Origin: Syngnathus acus
Lineage: Eukaryota > Chordata > Actinopteri > Syngnathiformes > Syngnathidae
DNA length: 64,000 nucleotides
Assembly (NCBI RefSeq): GCF_901709675.1
Contig: NC_051090.1
Location: forward strand, 9,688,842 to 9,752,841
Direction of reading: 5' to 3'
The notes beneath the pieces were generated by a model. The model saw only the letters and a list, made by a program, of their open reading frames with translations, ran no database searches and was not told the DNA's origin. Positions within the stretch are counted from its first letter, which is position 1. Every line of letters starts with the position of its first letter. The translations under genes were made by a program, and so were the position numbers. This document shows positions 15,976 to 30,100 of this stretch, one piece after another.

Positions 15976-16869
15976 CATATGTCAACGGCTTTCCGAGGGC
16001 CCTTCTCGTTTGTTACGTTTGGCGGGGCTCTCTTTGTTTACGCGCATTAGCGCTCGTGCTATCGGACGCGAGCTAAGTGAGAGTGCGGCCGTGTTTGGTA
16101 CTCGCCGTCCATTAAGCTGCCGCTCGTTTGAGCGCTCAAACTGTTTAATGCTCGCAAAGCGACTTTAAAGTGCACACACGCTAAAAGATGTTAACGTCCT
16201 ACTATTTGTATGCACTAAAGCAACGCTTAAAGAGCTCCAAAGCGGGATATACTGTCAGTGCTAAATGCACAGTCGTGATGGAGGAAATGTCCAAGAACAC
16301 AACAGGAATAGAAGGAAAAAAGCAAACAAAACAAGTCTGCCATAAGGTTTTTTTTTTCATCCTTTAAATTGCGTCTTGTTGTTTTGCTTTGCTCAAATAA
16401 AATAACATTTTGAGCACTCAGTAGTTTAAAAAAATGCAGACCCTGAAAGCGCTTCCACTTAGCATTTGGTAAGTGTACCACAAAAAAGTCTAATGAAGCC
16501 ATGTTTCATGCTGAATAGAAAATCTGCAGTTTTGTTTTGAATCAATGCTTTTGGGTCATTTTTAGTGGTCTTCCAAAGACGGATTTGGACTTCAGATTGT
16601 ATCCGATTGCTACCAAAATTCAGCTCGCGAATACATTTTAAGCAACTTAAAATTTGGTTGGCGTGTCTATCATGAGTAGATGAATCCCATAGTCATAACT
16701 TGAACACCGCATCACAAAAATGTGAGCTTTTCAGGCATTTTCCTTGGTAAAGGTTGGCCCCTGTTTAATGTGTTCAGTCAGCATTTTGCAACGGCTGAAC
16801 TTTGATTAAATGAACGTCAGAGCGTCTTTATTGCGGCCAAACAAGCTCTGTAATCAACTCGTCGTAACG

Positions 16870-17060
16870 CTTTCCATGCTAATTTTCTCCCGCTCGCTGC
16901 GGCTTAATGGACTTGTTACAGCTCCGCGCCGCCATTATCCAACGGAGGGACGGGAATTAATCTTGCCGGTACAAGCGTGCCGATCTCCCGCGTTAACAGC
17001 TGGATCTCCAATATGCTCGCGGCTCGGCTAATTAACAAACTGCAGCAGATTCGGGCAACT
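16870..17060. promoter_or_regulatory. Candidate conserved regulatory block
   Basis: Balanced-composition stretch with GGGAATTAATCTTGCC, CGCCGCCATTATCC and CGGCTAATTAACAAAC. It is unlike nearby repeats, and no coding frame is credible. Confidence 0.25.
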
Positions 17061-18677
17061 CCGCTGAAAAGTTGTAGCAACGGAGCATAGGTTGGAGGGC
17101 GGGGTATATTCTCAGGGGAGATTGCGGTGGACTGCAGCCCCGCCCCCACCCGCCTATCGCCGTGCACGCCTCATCCTTCATGTGCGAGCGCTCGTCATGT
17201 CCCGTCAGCGTCGTGGTTACACCTGAACACTCGACTGGTGCCAAACACCTGGCGTCCGCGTCGCTCTGTCCAAATGAAAAATAAGCATAATCTGCGTCCG
17301 GCAAATGAGGGAGCTCGTGACGGATTGGACGCCTGTTTATGCAAAAACTGAAAGGAGAAACGCTGAATGTCTGGAACAACTCTGCTCTCCTCTTGACATC
17401 TTCATTCCACCACTGTTAGCATGGTTAGCACAACTGCTACATTAACCTTGGTGAGGATATATTCGAGGATTAACTTCTTTGCACCTCTTTGTAAATTTGG
17501 GGGAACTGGTCCATTTTGATTTCGTGAGTCTGTGGGCTCCTAAGGCTTCTCCGGTGTCCTTGTTTTTTTCTCCCTATTTGTCATTTTCAGGGAGCTCTAT
17601 GTTACCCGCCAGCTCATATCATGTGACCGTGCCGCCACTTGAAATATCGACTTCAATATCTCATTTGGAGGAAAAAAAGGGAATTGTGTCATCTGGTGAT
17701 GTTAAATCCATACTCATTTGCGCGCTGAATGTCGGCGGAACGTGCCAGAACAGGGACGATGGGAGACATCCCGTCTTGGAACGCCGAGCTCGACTCCTCA
17801 ACGAGGGACAAAATGGAGGCGAGCATTAAGGCCAAATGAAAAGAGCTATTGATTGTGCGCTTACTGCCTCGCTTTCTATTTGCTTCATTTCCTAAATGCA
17901 CGATAAGAAGAGCTCGCCGCAGCTAACAATGCTCCTTAATGAGCACTCACAACCAAAGAATTAGCGGAATGATTCACAGATGTTCCACTCCTCTTAATCC
18001 CGGTCATGATGCAATAGAGACGTGATTTGATGATTTTAAAATGCCATCGTATCGTGTTAGCGACGAGATGGATGATTGGACGCTGACGAGATGGGAATGA
18101 GTTTGTCAATCAAATTAAAAGATGTTCTCTTGATGTTGTCCAGATGGCAAAACAAAATAAAGTGAATTGACAGTCAGGAGTGAAACAAGCCTGGCTCGAC
18201 GGCAAGTCGCAACACAAACTAACTGTGGGGAAAATAACTCAAAGGGCTCGGGCCAATCAATACAGTTTATTCCACAAATACTAAGAATAGTTTAAGACCA
18301 ACATAAATACATGGTATGTAAGTACGAGTAAGAATCAGTGGTGCATGCAGTGCATGAATGCGAATGACTGGGTGAATGTGAAGGTGTTGCCCTGTGTAAA
18401 TCAACGATAACTGCAACGCAAGATGAACTGACAAACCCAAAGGTGTTACCCCTATTGGGGAAAGAGTGAATGAGCACAGCACAAACAATTTAACAGCACA
18501 GGTGCCACCACTCAGGTGGCCCCACGCCTGCCTGCCTGCCATGGAAAACCTCCCACAACAGGCCTTGACAGGAGTACATTACCATTAGCTTTAGCAATTT
18601 GACACAACCACTGTGCATATCTGTTTTACATAGTCTATTAGCATTAGCCAGCTCACGTCCACTTCTTTTTTCACATA
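17061..18677. other. Spacer without recognisable genes
   Basis: Nothing identified beyond scattered TTAGC-type words. Frames are short. Confidence 0.5.
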
Positions 18678-19011
18678 CAGTGATCCCTCGCTACTTCGCA
18701 TTTCGTTTATCGCGGCTTCGCTACAGCGCGGATTTTTTTTCCAAATGAAAAAAACAATTTAAAAGTCCAAATAAAACTTCTAAATTGAGGAAACTTGTAT
18801 CTAACCTTTAGGACAATGTAGTATTGCTCCAAATGTTCGTTTACAGTCCTTTAGAAGTCCGTTTTCGCGTGTTAGCACGATCGCGAGTTAGCATCTTTCC
18901 GCTAACTCGTTAGCCTGCCCAGTACTTCTTGTTGGTGACCGTACTTCGCGGATTTCACTTATCGCGGGTGGTTTTTAGAACCAATTATCCGCGATAAATG
19001 AGGGATTACTG
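18678..19011. mobile_element. Non-autonomous TA-target MITE (mariner/pogo-like)
   Basis: Flanked by TA on both sides. The termini CAGTGATCCCTCGCTACTTC and, inverted, CAGTAATCCCTCATTTATCG are related inverted repeats. It is 334 bp and non-coding. A truncated second copy lies at 47030-47095. Family assignment is based on the TA target and terminal sequence only. Confidence 0.75.
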
Positions 19012-22000
19012 TATACAGTTAGCATTATCTTTAGCCACATTAGCATTAGCCAGATAAAACCACAACACGATAGAGTCACATTGTCCTAGTTTACATGTTG
19101 CCAAACTTGGCAACACAACAACCTATTTTTTTAATCAGGTTATCTATGTGAATTTAGCAGTGTGGTTAACGTGTATAAACATGAAAGCCAGAGCAGGTTT
19201 AGCGCAGGTGGCTTTGATGTTGTTAAATCGAGTTGATTGTCGACGTGACGCGATTCTATCGGCTGATCCTATCACCGTGTTGCCTTTCCTGAGGCCACAC
19301 GTTTGCATAATAAGTCGAAGTTGTTTTTAAGTATGAAGCTGGATACTGCAAACTTTTATCTCAACACTTTTAGTCATGGTTGGTCATATTCTCAACGCAA
19401 ATGAGTAAAGGGATACATAGTGAATGCAGTCCAAGTTAAATGCCTATATAATTCTGTGTAGTAGATAATATAGTGTAGAATCATGGCCCTAAATGGACAA
19501 TACCATTTTTTATTAAATTAGTTGATGGGCTATCTAATCTAATAAATACTTGGTTGTTGGTTACTAAAATCCCTTGTTGGTTTTAAACATTCTCTCTGCA
19601 TTTTGAAGACATTAGCCATAGAAGAGTTGATCTTTAAGGCCCGTCTTCATCGAACGGGATACTTTAACTTCGTGCTGTTCTTTTCTTTTTCTTTTTGCTG
19701 ACTGCGCTCCTCCTTCTATCCTGGGACAGTGGCATGCCGGGGACCAGATGGTTTTGTTCCTCTCCAACTGGGAGCGTCGCTGTGCAGTGCATCCGGAATT
19801 GGGCAACCACACTCATCGCCTGGACACTTCATTAGGCACTCCATCTAAAAAGTGCCAATTCAAAAATTCTACCTTGCAGAGCTGATAATGTTGGGTATTT
19901 GTTTAACTGTTGTTTTTCACCAGGGTATATTTTGATTTAATATTTAATTTAAATTAAGCATAGTGTTGCCTGGTTTAATGTTTCTAATGAGTTTTAGAAT
20001 AAGAATTTGGGTTTAAATGTTAACGTCCTAGCTCAGGTGAAGGTTTTAAAGAAAAGTTTCCAGCCGGGAAAAGGGTGGAAATTACGGGTAAATAACGCCT
20101 CATTTGCGTGAAAAGTATTCGTCGGTAGTGTGGAGGGGAGGTTCACCTTCACCTTGCACCGTGACACCTTGCAATTCTCTGGAGTTATTTGGCAAAAAAT
20201 CCGGTGTGATTGTGCCTATTCATCATCCGGCCCGACGCTCCTAATTGCAGCTCGGTCGACAAACTCTCAGGTGGGCGTCGATGACTATTAAAGGCCCAAA
20301 AAGCCTCGCTCTCTCCTCTTCTCTATCGCTTTTTTAGTGTTACTTATTTAGCCACTTCCATTAGCCAGTTAGCCTCCTGTCACTGCGACTCAGTCCCATC
20401 ATCCCTCACTACCCCCCCAACCGAACCCCCTCCTCCCCCCTCCTCCGAATTAACAGGTAATTTGTAAACGTCACTTTGGGTTAGACGCCTCATTTTGTCG
20501 CCGGCTTTCTCAACAATCCGCTTGACGCCGGCTAATTTTTCCTTGTCGCACGCGTTCGGAATACGGCGGCCAAATAGAGTTATGCTCCGTTAAAGAAATA
20601 AATGAGAAGCACTGACGAGCTCGTCAATCAATCAGCGATAAGAAATGTTACGTTAGTTTAAACAGCATGACAACTTAACGTTACTTTTTTTGTCTCTGAC
20701 TTCTGATAAAAAGACAGTTTTGTTTTCTTAAAGGGACAGTGTGTAGAAATTTTACAATGTTAAATTTAATTTAAATTGAATTTGATAAATTTTACAATGT
20801 TCATTCATTTTTAAAAACCCATTATTAATTTCAATTTCACACTGAAGTATTAAATAGCCTGGCGTAAGGTCACATGTTCAAGGTTGGGAAGCTCAGGGAG
20901 GTGGGACTTTTTCGTCCCATTAGCAAAGGGGACAAACGTAATTAGAAAAATGTGATAAGGTAGGGTACAAAATATGCGGAAAGAAAGGAAGTGGTCCAAT
21001 GTGGATGAGTGTGATTGATTCAGTACAGCAAATACCCTTGTTGTAATGATAGCTTCATAATGAAGATGAAAGAGCAGCGAATACAACGAAGACACCCCAG
21101 TCGTGTCAAGGGGCTTTAACGCTAATGCCCGGAAACAAGGGGAGAACGAATTTGTGGATTTAGAGCTGTTATTGTGACTCACCAAACTTCACCGCCATAT
21201 TCTGGCAACACACAGGTATGGAAATCTAAATCGATCACAGTTTAACCTAATCTGTCTTGAATGCGTGGTTCCGGTTTGGTAGTGCGTTTGTATTTGAAGG
21301 ACCCCTGAAAATGGACATAATAGGGCCGAAATGGCCGCTTCAGAACAAAATGGCAGACTTGTTGTGTACGGTTACATAGAATTGAGCAAAAAATGAGGCG
21401 CAAGGCATGTGTTGAACAGCATCTGATGTGCGATGACGAGAATGATGACGATGAGTCAGTGTTCACATGGAGGCAGATTGGAACACCATCTGTCCCGGTA
21501 GCGCCGCCACAGCCTGGTGTCCGTTGCTAATGAGCTGGGCTGATAGAAAGACAACAACTCGAATACAAATATAGAGAGAAATGGGTCACTCCAGAATTGA
21601 AGGAGCCTTGTAGGGATTTTTTTTATATTTTAATTTTAAGAAGAAAGTGGTACTTTTTGTTTTTTTTAGATTTGTATACATTTTTTCCAGGAAAAAAGCC
21701 ATTATATATCTACCAAATATATCTACCAGGGAAAAAAAAATATTTTAATCATCTCAGCCAGCCTATGATACTTTTTTTTTTTTTTTGCAAAAGAAAAAAA
21801 AATTAACACATTGGGAGAAAATCCCATCAAAAGGTATCATGTGTCAGATTTAAATAAGCCGTTTTTTAAACCAGGAAATCAGCATACTGGCTGGCTAAGA
21901 GGCTAACGTGCTAAACGCGCCACTGATGTGATTGAATGTAATCTGTGGTGTAGTGGGCTAATCTTTAGCACTGGCAAGTTGGCACCAAGGTAGAAGGTGT

Positions 22001-25000
22001 GCGAATGGAGGTACGGTCTTGGAGCTTGGATTTACTAGCCATGATATGCTAGCTAACTAGATAGACTAGCTCTTGATGCTATGTCAGTTCACATTGAAGT
22101 TGTAGCGTACTTCCTACTTCTCATTCACCTTAAAAGCAGTACGTGTTTCATTTTGGCTACTTTCATCAGGTTGCTACCTATGTTTACTTGCTAACACTGC
22201 AAAGTGGTTACCAACCCAGCGCCTTGTCACGACTTCCTCGGGACACATGCACTACGACCTTTGCCAACATGGCCACAGTCCCTCACCATGTTGTCTCAAA
22301 TGTAATTTGTCGATGATTTAAGACAGTTTGATTTGGACATTTTCTAAGGCTGAGTGCTCTTAGAGAGAAAATTTAATTTAAAAAAATGCAATAAAAATCC
22401 TCTTTTCTTTTTCTTGAAATGTCATTTTCTGACATTACCATAAAAAAAAATCAGATTGATCAAATCTTAACGAGCTATGCTATTTGCTGGAGTGGATTTT
22501 GACCTTTGACGACATTTGGTCTGCGGGGTGGGGATGGGGGGGGAATCATCCAATAAATGAAGGGAGGTACCCAATGAAAGTAAAAATTGGCATGGTGCAA
22601 CAAATCCGATTAGACGGTCAGTCACTAGTGGGAAACGCGAATGCCTCGCAATTCTGAGGTTCCCCGTTTGTTTTTGACAACTCCGACCAGTATATTTTTT
22701 CCCCCTGTGCTTTGATGTTGGATCGCAAGGTATTCTGGGAAATGAGTGCTGCGACAAGAAAGCGACAAAATTGCACAAAGAAAACGCCCGCAATGCAGCT
22801 GACGACAGTTGCGGCCCCGACTCGCAGGGTAGCGGCTACATTCTGATGACGCGTCGACGTCCGCTGTGATAGATGGCGAAAACATATCCTTATGTGTGTG
22901 CGTGTGTGCGCGAGCGTTATTTAGCGCACGGCATGCAAATGTTTACAGACGTGCGTGGAGCACTAGATGAAGATAAGCGTGGAAGTGCGACGTGTCCTTG
23001 AGGCTTTGAAAAGCAGATCCATTTAGATAGAAAGCAAGATGACGACGACGAGGACGCCTCTCATATCTACGCCGCCTTTGGAGATAGCATCTTAGCAAAG
23101 TAGCCTGAATGTTGATGACGATCCAATTACCACGGCTGCCGACCACATTTGGAGGCGGGATTACTTACTTTTTTTGTAACGGTTTTAGTTAATGACTGCT
23201 TTTTTCACAATAACTGGTGACAATTGGCGAGAAGTTGTGAAAAATAAGTGCATCGTACAGGGAAAATTACAATTAAAACAAAATATGTTTTCTGAAATTG
23301 TACTATTTTTAGAACAAACCCGTAATCTCATAGGGACTTGTTTTTTTCTCGTAACTGTACGTCAAGGTACCTTCATGAAGTTCCTTGAATGTGTCGCTGA
23401 CTATTGCGAGCTTCTGTCAAATCCCTGCTGAGAGGAAGACGAATGACATCAGGAAAAAAAAAAAGAAGCTGCCGAGCACCCGCCCCCCTCGTCCGGTGTG
23501 TCAAAATGTACTAATGTATTCACGCTCATGTACGGCCGCCATTTTGTGTACGTTTGAAGGTGAGGACGGGCGCGGCATGCTAGCAGCTAATTAGCCGCGC
23601 CGAGCTGGCCAAATAGGCCTCAGCGGATGGACGTGCATGCCGGCCCTCATCAATACAATTAGAGAAATGCCGCGCCTACAAATACACGAATCAGATCTCA
23701 TTGATTGAAGTTTTCTTTTTTCCAAGAAATAAGTTTGAGTCTTGTCCAGAAAATCGAATGCAGTCTATACAATGCAAAGGAATAGTAAGGCCACACTGAA
23801 CAGAAAGGTCCAAGATTTTTTTTTTGGTTTTTTTCCCTGCAAGCGCTGACCGAGTGGACACGGCCAAAAGTTGTTGGTGTTGGTCCTCAGCTGTGACACG
23901 AGCACGAAATGACCTGAGCAGGTCAGCGTCTTAAATACCTTTTATCGCCTAAATTCCCGTTTTAACGCCATTAAAATATGCAAAGAGGCTAACGCTAAGC
24001 GCCGCTGCCTACATTATTTATTCCCCTGAGAGAAAAAAAAGTGTTTTATCAGCGCTTAAGCTGGGCTTTACTTCACTTTTTGAAAATGTTCACATTAACC
24101 AAAAGTGGAGAGCGGACGTTTTTGCTTTTCTTCCCGTCTTTCCTCTTTCCCATGTTTGCTTAAAAAGCGCAAGGCGGACGGTTTTGAACGGAATCACTGC
24201 AGGCAATGCTAAAAGCTAACGAGTTACATCATGTTTACCCGTGATTTAAGTAGTCTGTTCCTGGTCAAAGTGTCCCCTAGCTTGACGCTAATAATTAGCC
24301 CATGTTACCAAGTAGCTGTTTCTATGTGTTTAAATTTTTTAATTTGAATAGATTAAAAATGTATTAAAATGAATAGAAAATGCATTCAAATTATTATTAA
24401 AGTATGGTTCAATAGAAGCAGATACAATACAGGATTATGGCTTTTTTGGGGGGCTGATATCAAATCAAACACTGAACATATGACAGTGGGTGTCTTCAAT
24501 TCTACACAGACACTCACACGTGTGCTTGCCAGCCATGGTGACTGCAAAGTGACAGGTCAATTGGTCATTTGTGTTCGGTTAAAAAGGCCAAAGAGGCTCG
24601 CTAGCAGCAGTGTGCTAAAAGCTCTCAACGGCAAAGTAGTCTCTTCAGCGAGTGCGTGTGCACACGCGTGTGCGTGTGTAAAGACTACTTAATGGAAGTG
24701 GCTCCGCACTCTGACAGCTGAGTGGAGAGCATCGAGCATGGGCGGCGAATCCAACACACACAGAAATCAGCACTTTGGCTCTTAGGAAAAGTTAGTCGTG
24801 AATTAGCCATTCATTGTTAGCGGTGACTCAGGAAGGTAACTTTCATGTATTTAATTTAATCTCATTCAATGTTTTGTTTCTTGTATTTTGATCTTGTACA
24901 AATTTTATTTTTTTATAGTTTTTATAAAATTGTATGTCTTAATTTTAGATATTTTTTCATTCTAATTAAATATTTATATGTTCTTATATTTTCATTTATT

Positions 25001-26889
25001 TTAAACATAGCCTAAGGACTTTACGACAATGCGGCGGGACACAGCTTTGCGTGTGTTCCTTGGACGCGTTTTTAAAATGTCAGGTGGTTGTGGAGGTGTC
25101 AGATGAGACATGCAGCGGTTCGTTATCCGAGCAGCGGCAACATGTCAGGTTTTGCACGAGACGAGCAAGCGTCTTTGAAGCAAAGATAGCAGACAGCTTA
25201 GCCTGGGGCCATGAGCGGGACTTCCATTCCATAATAGTAATCGTAATAATAATACTAAAGAGCCGCTGTCATGTCAACCCGCTGCCATCTTTTTCTTCCC
25301 CTTCTCATTGCAGGCCTTTCGGCGAAAGCGCTTTGCCTCCGGTAAAAATGTACGCGAGGAATCCTTTGATCAGGTTTTTACCTTCGAGTAACCTCTCACA
25401 ACATTTCGTGCATGTAGGCACTTTTTATTTTTATTACTGACCACGCACTTCCTGGATGTTCCATCAAAAGTACTTTCTGCAACTCTCCTCCTTCTATGCT
25501 GCAACTTTGCATGTGAACATCACATTTATTGTGCCACACAACTTCAAAATCATTCCATGCAACTCTAAGAGACCATTTGTACTACAATTGCATATGTGCA
25601 GTACTTTATCATACGTTTCATGTCTATCCATCTGTAATGAAGCATACTTACGCCATATTTATTAGCTTTAATGTTGGATGTTTACATCGCACTTAATAAC
25701 GCCAGCGTCGCTTATTTACTTCATGGTTCGAAGTCACGGCCATGGCAGCAGAGGACTATGTGAATAATTATCATGTGCGCTGAGGCGAGCCATACGCTTT
25801 CTTTTTTTAGAGCGACTCATTTGCGCACACCCACTCCCTGTACGCCCCCCCCCTTTAAAAAGACAAATAGCACGGGCCAAAACTAATTAGTAACCAGGAA
25901 GTAGTTAGACGCCCTTTAAAGAATCCGACCTGAGGCAGGATTTCATTGTAGCGAGAGCGAGGAGATGAACCCACCCTCTTTCATTAAAGGGGGGGGGACA
26001 TTCCTGGAGGGGTGCAAGACCTGACCCCACCAAATAGCCCACTCCCCACCCGCATCGCCTCCCTCTACCCCCTTCGGCGCAAAGTGCAAGGACGCATGTG
26101 TCGTGAAGCACCAGCCCAGTCGGGCCTGACGCGTGCACCACCTCTGGCGCTGGGGAAGTCCACACGGACCTCTAGGAGACGAAGGCAAGGACGCCAAAGC
26201 TGTTTCCTCTGCTTCACCGCCAAATTAAAAGTGTCCAAATCCTGCCTCATGGTCAAAACAAACACACAAAACAGCTATGGCAGCACAGAAGTGCAAACAG
26301 TAGGCGCGGCTACCCGTTTATGTGGCATGTCTTGGCCGCACCGCCGGCGTCATGCCAGCCCCGTTGTCCCTCGCGGCCGGCTAGTTCTCGTGGCGGCCGA
26401 GGGCCTCGCCTGGCGTTCATTAACCCCGCACTCGGCAATCAGGCCACAGGGCCGGGGGGGTGATGCCTCTCTTTAGCAAATCACGTTCCCTCTAAGCGGC
26501 GGACTTCCTTAATTAGGCGCCATTAGCATCTAGCATGTCAAGCATGGACGCCGCGACTTTCATTTGCATAGCAGCATGTAGGACAAACAACAAAAGGGCA
26601 GAACAAAGCTAACCAAAACGATGCTTTAATGGTGCCATTTTGGGTTTCTCAGGCAACCTGTGGAGGCAGCAAACTAGTTTGGTCTGAACTAACAAAATAC
26701 AATTTTTTAAGTGAATATTTATTTTGTGGACTTCTTGTTGTCTTCCTCTGGCAGGCTGTTTTGGCGACGTGCGTGCGTCATCGGTCCGACTCCCACATCC
26801 ACAATTGGCTTTTTTTTTTTTTTTGCTACCCCGCGTTTTAGCCCATTGTTCCGCCACCTCGTCTTCCTTCTGATTATTATTACCACAAG
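19012..26889. other. Gene desert block
   Basis: No gene or RNA gene is supported. The content is AT-rich sequence with repeated TTAGC/GCTAA words and T-runs (21600-21800). Motif-rich patches at about 20220-20300, 23580-23700 and 25780-25930 could be regulatory but are weaker than the blocks listed separately. Confidence 0.45.
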
Positions 26890-27140
26890 CAGCCTAATGA
26901 CAAACTCGCCATGCGCTTCACGCGCCGCGGCTAATGGCGCGTTTGCCTCCCTCGTGCTAATGCTGGCGCCGCTGCAGTGTTTGCGCGCCTTTTATTTGGC
27001 GTGCCGACGTGGCGCCACAGTCGAGCCGCATTGATGCCTCGCATGTATTCATGGAGGCGGCGCGGGTCAGAGCGTCACCAGCCGGCGGCCTGCTGTTTTT
27101 ATTCAGGGCGCGGCGGGCGTACGGGCGCACCTGATACCAA
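26890..27140. promoter_or_regulatory. CpG-rich patch in the desert
   Basis: GC/CpG content rises sharply (GCGCCGCTGC, GGAGGCGGCGCGGG, GGGCGCGGCGGGCG) without any associated exon. It could be an orphan CpG island, a distal enhancer or the promoter of an unseen non-coding transcript. Confidence 0.25.
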
Positions 27141-30100
27141 ATGAAACAGGACGCGCTAACGTCGGCTAAATGAAAGGTTTGCTATGGCAACAGGCGTCTG
27201 CTCAATGTTGACGTCGCTGGCTGGGCAAAGGGCAGCTGCCTGCTTAAATTGTCTTTTTTTTTTCTCACTTGACATTATTTGAATTCACATAAAAGAGTCA
27301 GGGCGCAAGGTTCCATGTGGTGCGCTGTTTAGTGGCATACCAGTCTCATTGCACCAGAATAAAAATCCGAGCATTGGATACATTTACGTTTTGGCAATAA
27401 TGAAGGTAAAGGTTTTTCTTATGCATTATGAAAAAAAATAATCTTGTTTTGTATTTGGACAAAGTTTGTTCTTGTGTGTGTTCTTGTGATGACTTCATCT
27501 CTCAATATAATCGTGTTTTAATGTTGCCACTTGCACAGGCGGCAGATGAAGGCCAGCAATGACCATCATGATCATAACGGGCGGCCATCATCACTCGCTC
27601 CATCCAGCTAATGCTTAACATTAAGAAGCCGCCACCACCATTAAGACGTTTGTCCCTTTCTCTTTGGTGGCTGCTGAATGTGGGCTATCGCCGCCAGTCA
27701 TGTGACCGTGTAGCAGCGACGGCAGCAGGCGGGGTTACGTTCATGTCATTAACATTTTGGCCTCACAGCAATAATTAGCACAGTAGCTGTGTCACTACAC
27801 AAACTCATTTCAAGACGTTTTGCCAGACGCTATCTCTGAGCAAGATTTCAGAATAGACAAATACAATATTGAATCATGTAATATTTTGTCAAAGGGGTTG
27901 TTTTTTGTGGAAAAATTTGAATTTAAATATTGAAATGTAAAAAAAAAAATTCACCTTCACAAAACACTTAATTTTTAGCACATCACGAAGCCTCCCTCAT
28001 GATGATGTCGAATGTGGGCCACATGAGGCAATGAGTTATGTTAATGCATGGGAGGAAGGGGGGGGGGGGCAAGGGAATGCATTCATTTCATTAGCACTTT
28101 GGCCTTACAGCAATAATTAGCAGAGTAGGTGTGTCACAAGCAATCATGTTGCCGCGTTGCGCTTCATTATTCAGATTTTTGTCAGGAGCGGAGTGGAGGG
28201 GAGGGACGCCAACCCCCCTGCACCCCATGTGACACAAGTCGCCCACGGACGACAGGATGGAGATGGCGGTCGCGAGCACGTGCGGGGCCTGCTGGCAGCG
28301 GCCTGGCATGTCCGCGGCTCACGTTGGCCACTAATTAGCACAAAGTAGCTGGTCAGCGCAGGAGGGCGCGGCACTAACGAGCGGTCGTGGGACTCCGGCG
28401 GCGGCGAGGGGGGCGATTTCCTGTCTTTGGCCCTGATTAGCGGGGCCGAGGGGAGGACTGAGGGAATGAGATGCTACCGACGGAAGAACAAACAACAATA
28501 GCGCTCTTATCAACAAAAATCAAACATACTATGGAAGTTTTATGTTTTGTCAAGGAACATTTCTTTTGAGTCTCGACTGTAGCAAACGTGTTGCGCAAGA
28601 CGCTTAAATGGAGCATATGAAATTGCCAGCGTTTGAAATGTAGACCGCGTAATTACGTGTGGAATCAGATAAGGACACTTTTTCATTCTCTGTACACTCA
28701 CAAGGTATGTAGATTTGTGTGTGTGCACGCGCGTAAAATAAGCGGTCCCCACCCTGCACCCGAGGACCCGCGTGATGGTGTCATTGCGAGACGATAAGTT
28801 GCACAAAAGTGAGCTGGCGCCGCCCGAGGACACTCGAGCAGAGGCGCCATCGCCTCGGCAGCCAGCCCAGGATGACCATTACAACAACAAAGATACTGAT
28901 GATGAGAACGAAGATTAGGAGGAGGAGGATGGACAAGTTTTGTAATTAAATAATGTTTTTAAAAAAAAATAGGACTTTTAAAGAGGGAATAAACATTTAT
29001 GCTGGTATCTGTTGAAAAAAAATGTGAGAATAGCGTTGTAATATTTATTTCCTAATATTTTGTTTAGATTTTAGCCATGTTTCTTAAGTCATCTATTTTT
29101 TAAAAGTAATTTTTCATGGGATTAAAATTGATAAAGATGATTTTCTTTCTGGAAAGGATTTTAAAATTTTGCATTTTCTTCAAAATATAGTTATTTTCTC
29201 AAACAATAACATCTTTTTTTAGGGTCATTTTTCATGAGGAAATGAAAATTGATGGTATTCTTTCTAGAAAAATCTATGGGGCACGATTGCTTCGTCCAAA
29301 AGATTCATTGGTGAATCATTTGCAGGCATGTAAAAAAAAAAACATTGTAAGCTGAGACACATTTTCCTTAATTACGCTGTCGGCTTGGACGCGTGCGCGC
29401 ATACAAATAGCTCATCAGACCGCCGCTTCATTTGAAAAAGTACGAAGACGAGCGTTTGTTCGCGGGCTCCGTGACGAACGAGGGGGCGCTCTTATGAATA
29501 ATTCCCAAATCCTCGGCCATCAACTTTTAAAGATATCGTAAATCGTCTTTAAGTAGCCCGCTTGGTTACGGCGGGGGATGCGCCGCGGATGCTAATCAAG
29601 CCCAGACGGGCTACCTTGATGGAAATGTGACCTCAGCGAAAAAAGGAAAAATGATTAATTAATGAAAAATAACATCTTGATCAAATTTCAACACCACGCT
29701 TGCCACCGATTGCCGTCACTTCTAGCGTGTTATTGCTCTTCTTTTACGGCATGAATCTTCAAAACGAGGTCATTACCGGGTTATTGCCTGTCACCAAAGG
29801 GAAAAATAATTTGCGGCGGGTGACATGACAACACGACTCATCATATCGAGCGAAGATCATACGAACGCCGAGCAAATACAAGCGCAACTTTAACAGCGGA
29901 AGTCAAACTATCAGCGGACATCGGAATTTGATTGGCTTCAAAATTTGGATTACAGTTGACCTGCCTCAATTGCCGTCAATATGTAAGAACCACGATTTAC
30001 AAACACCATATTCAAATATTCACTAGACTTGTTTTTATAGCATACTATATGGCATTGACTCAAGAAAGATTATGAACTTTTTCAAGTCACAACTGACAAT

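Noticed and set aside
26012-26476. 154-codon frame in the desert
   Set aside because: No domain, splice or composition support; low-complexity basic translation in a GC-rich stretch.
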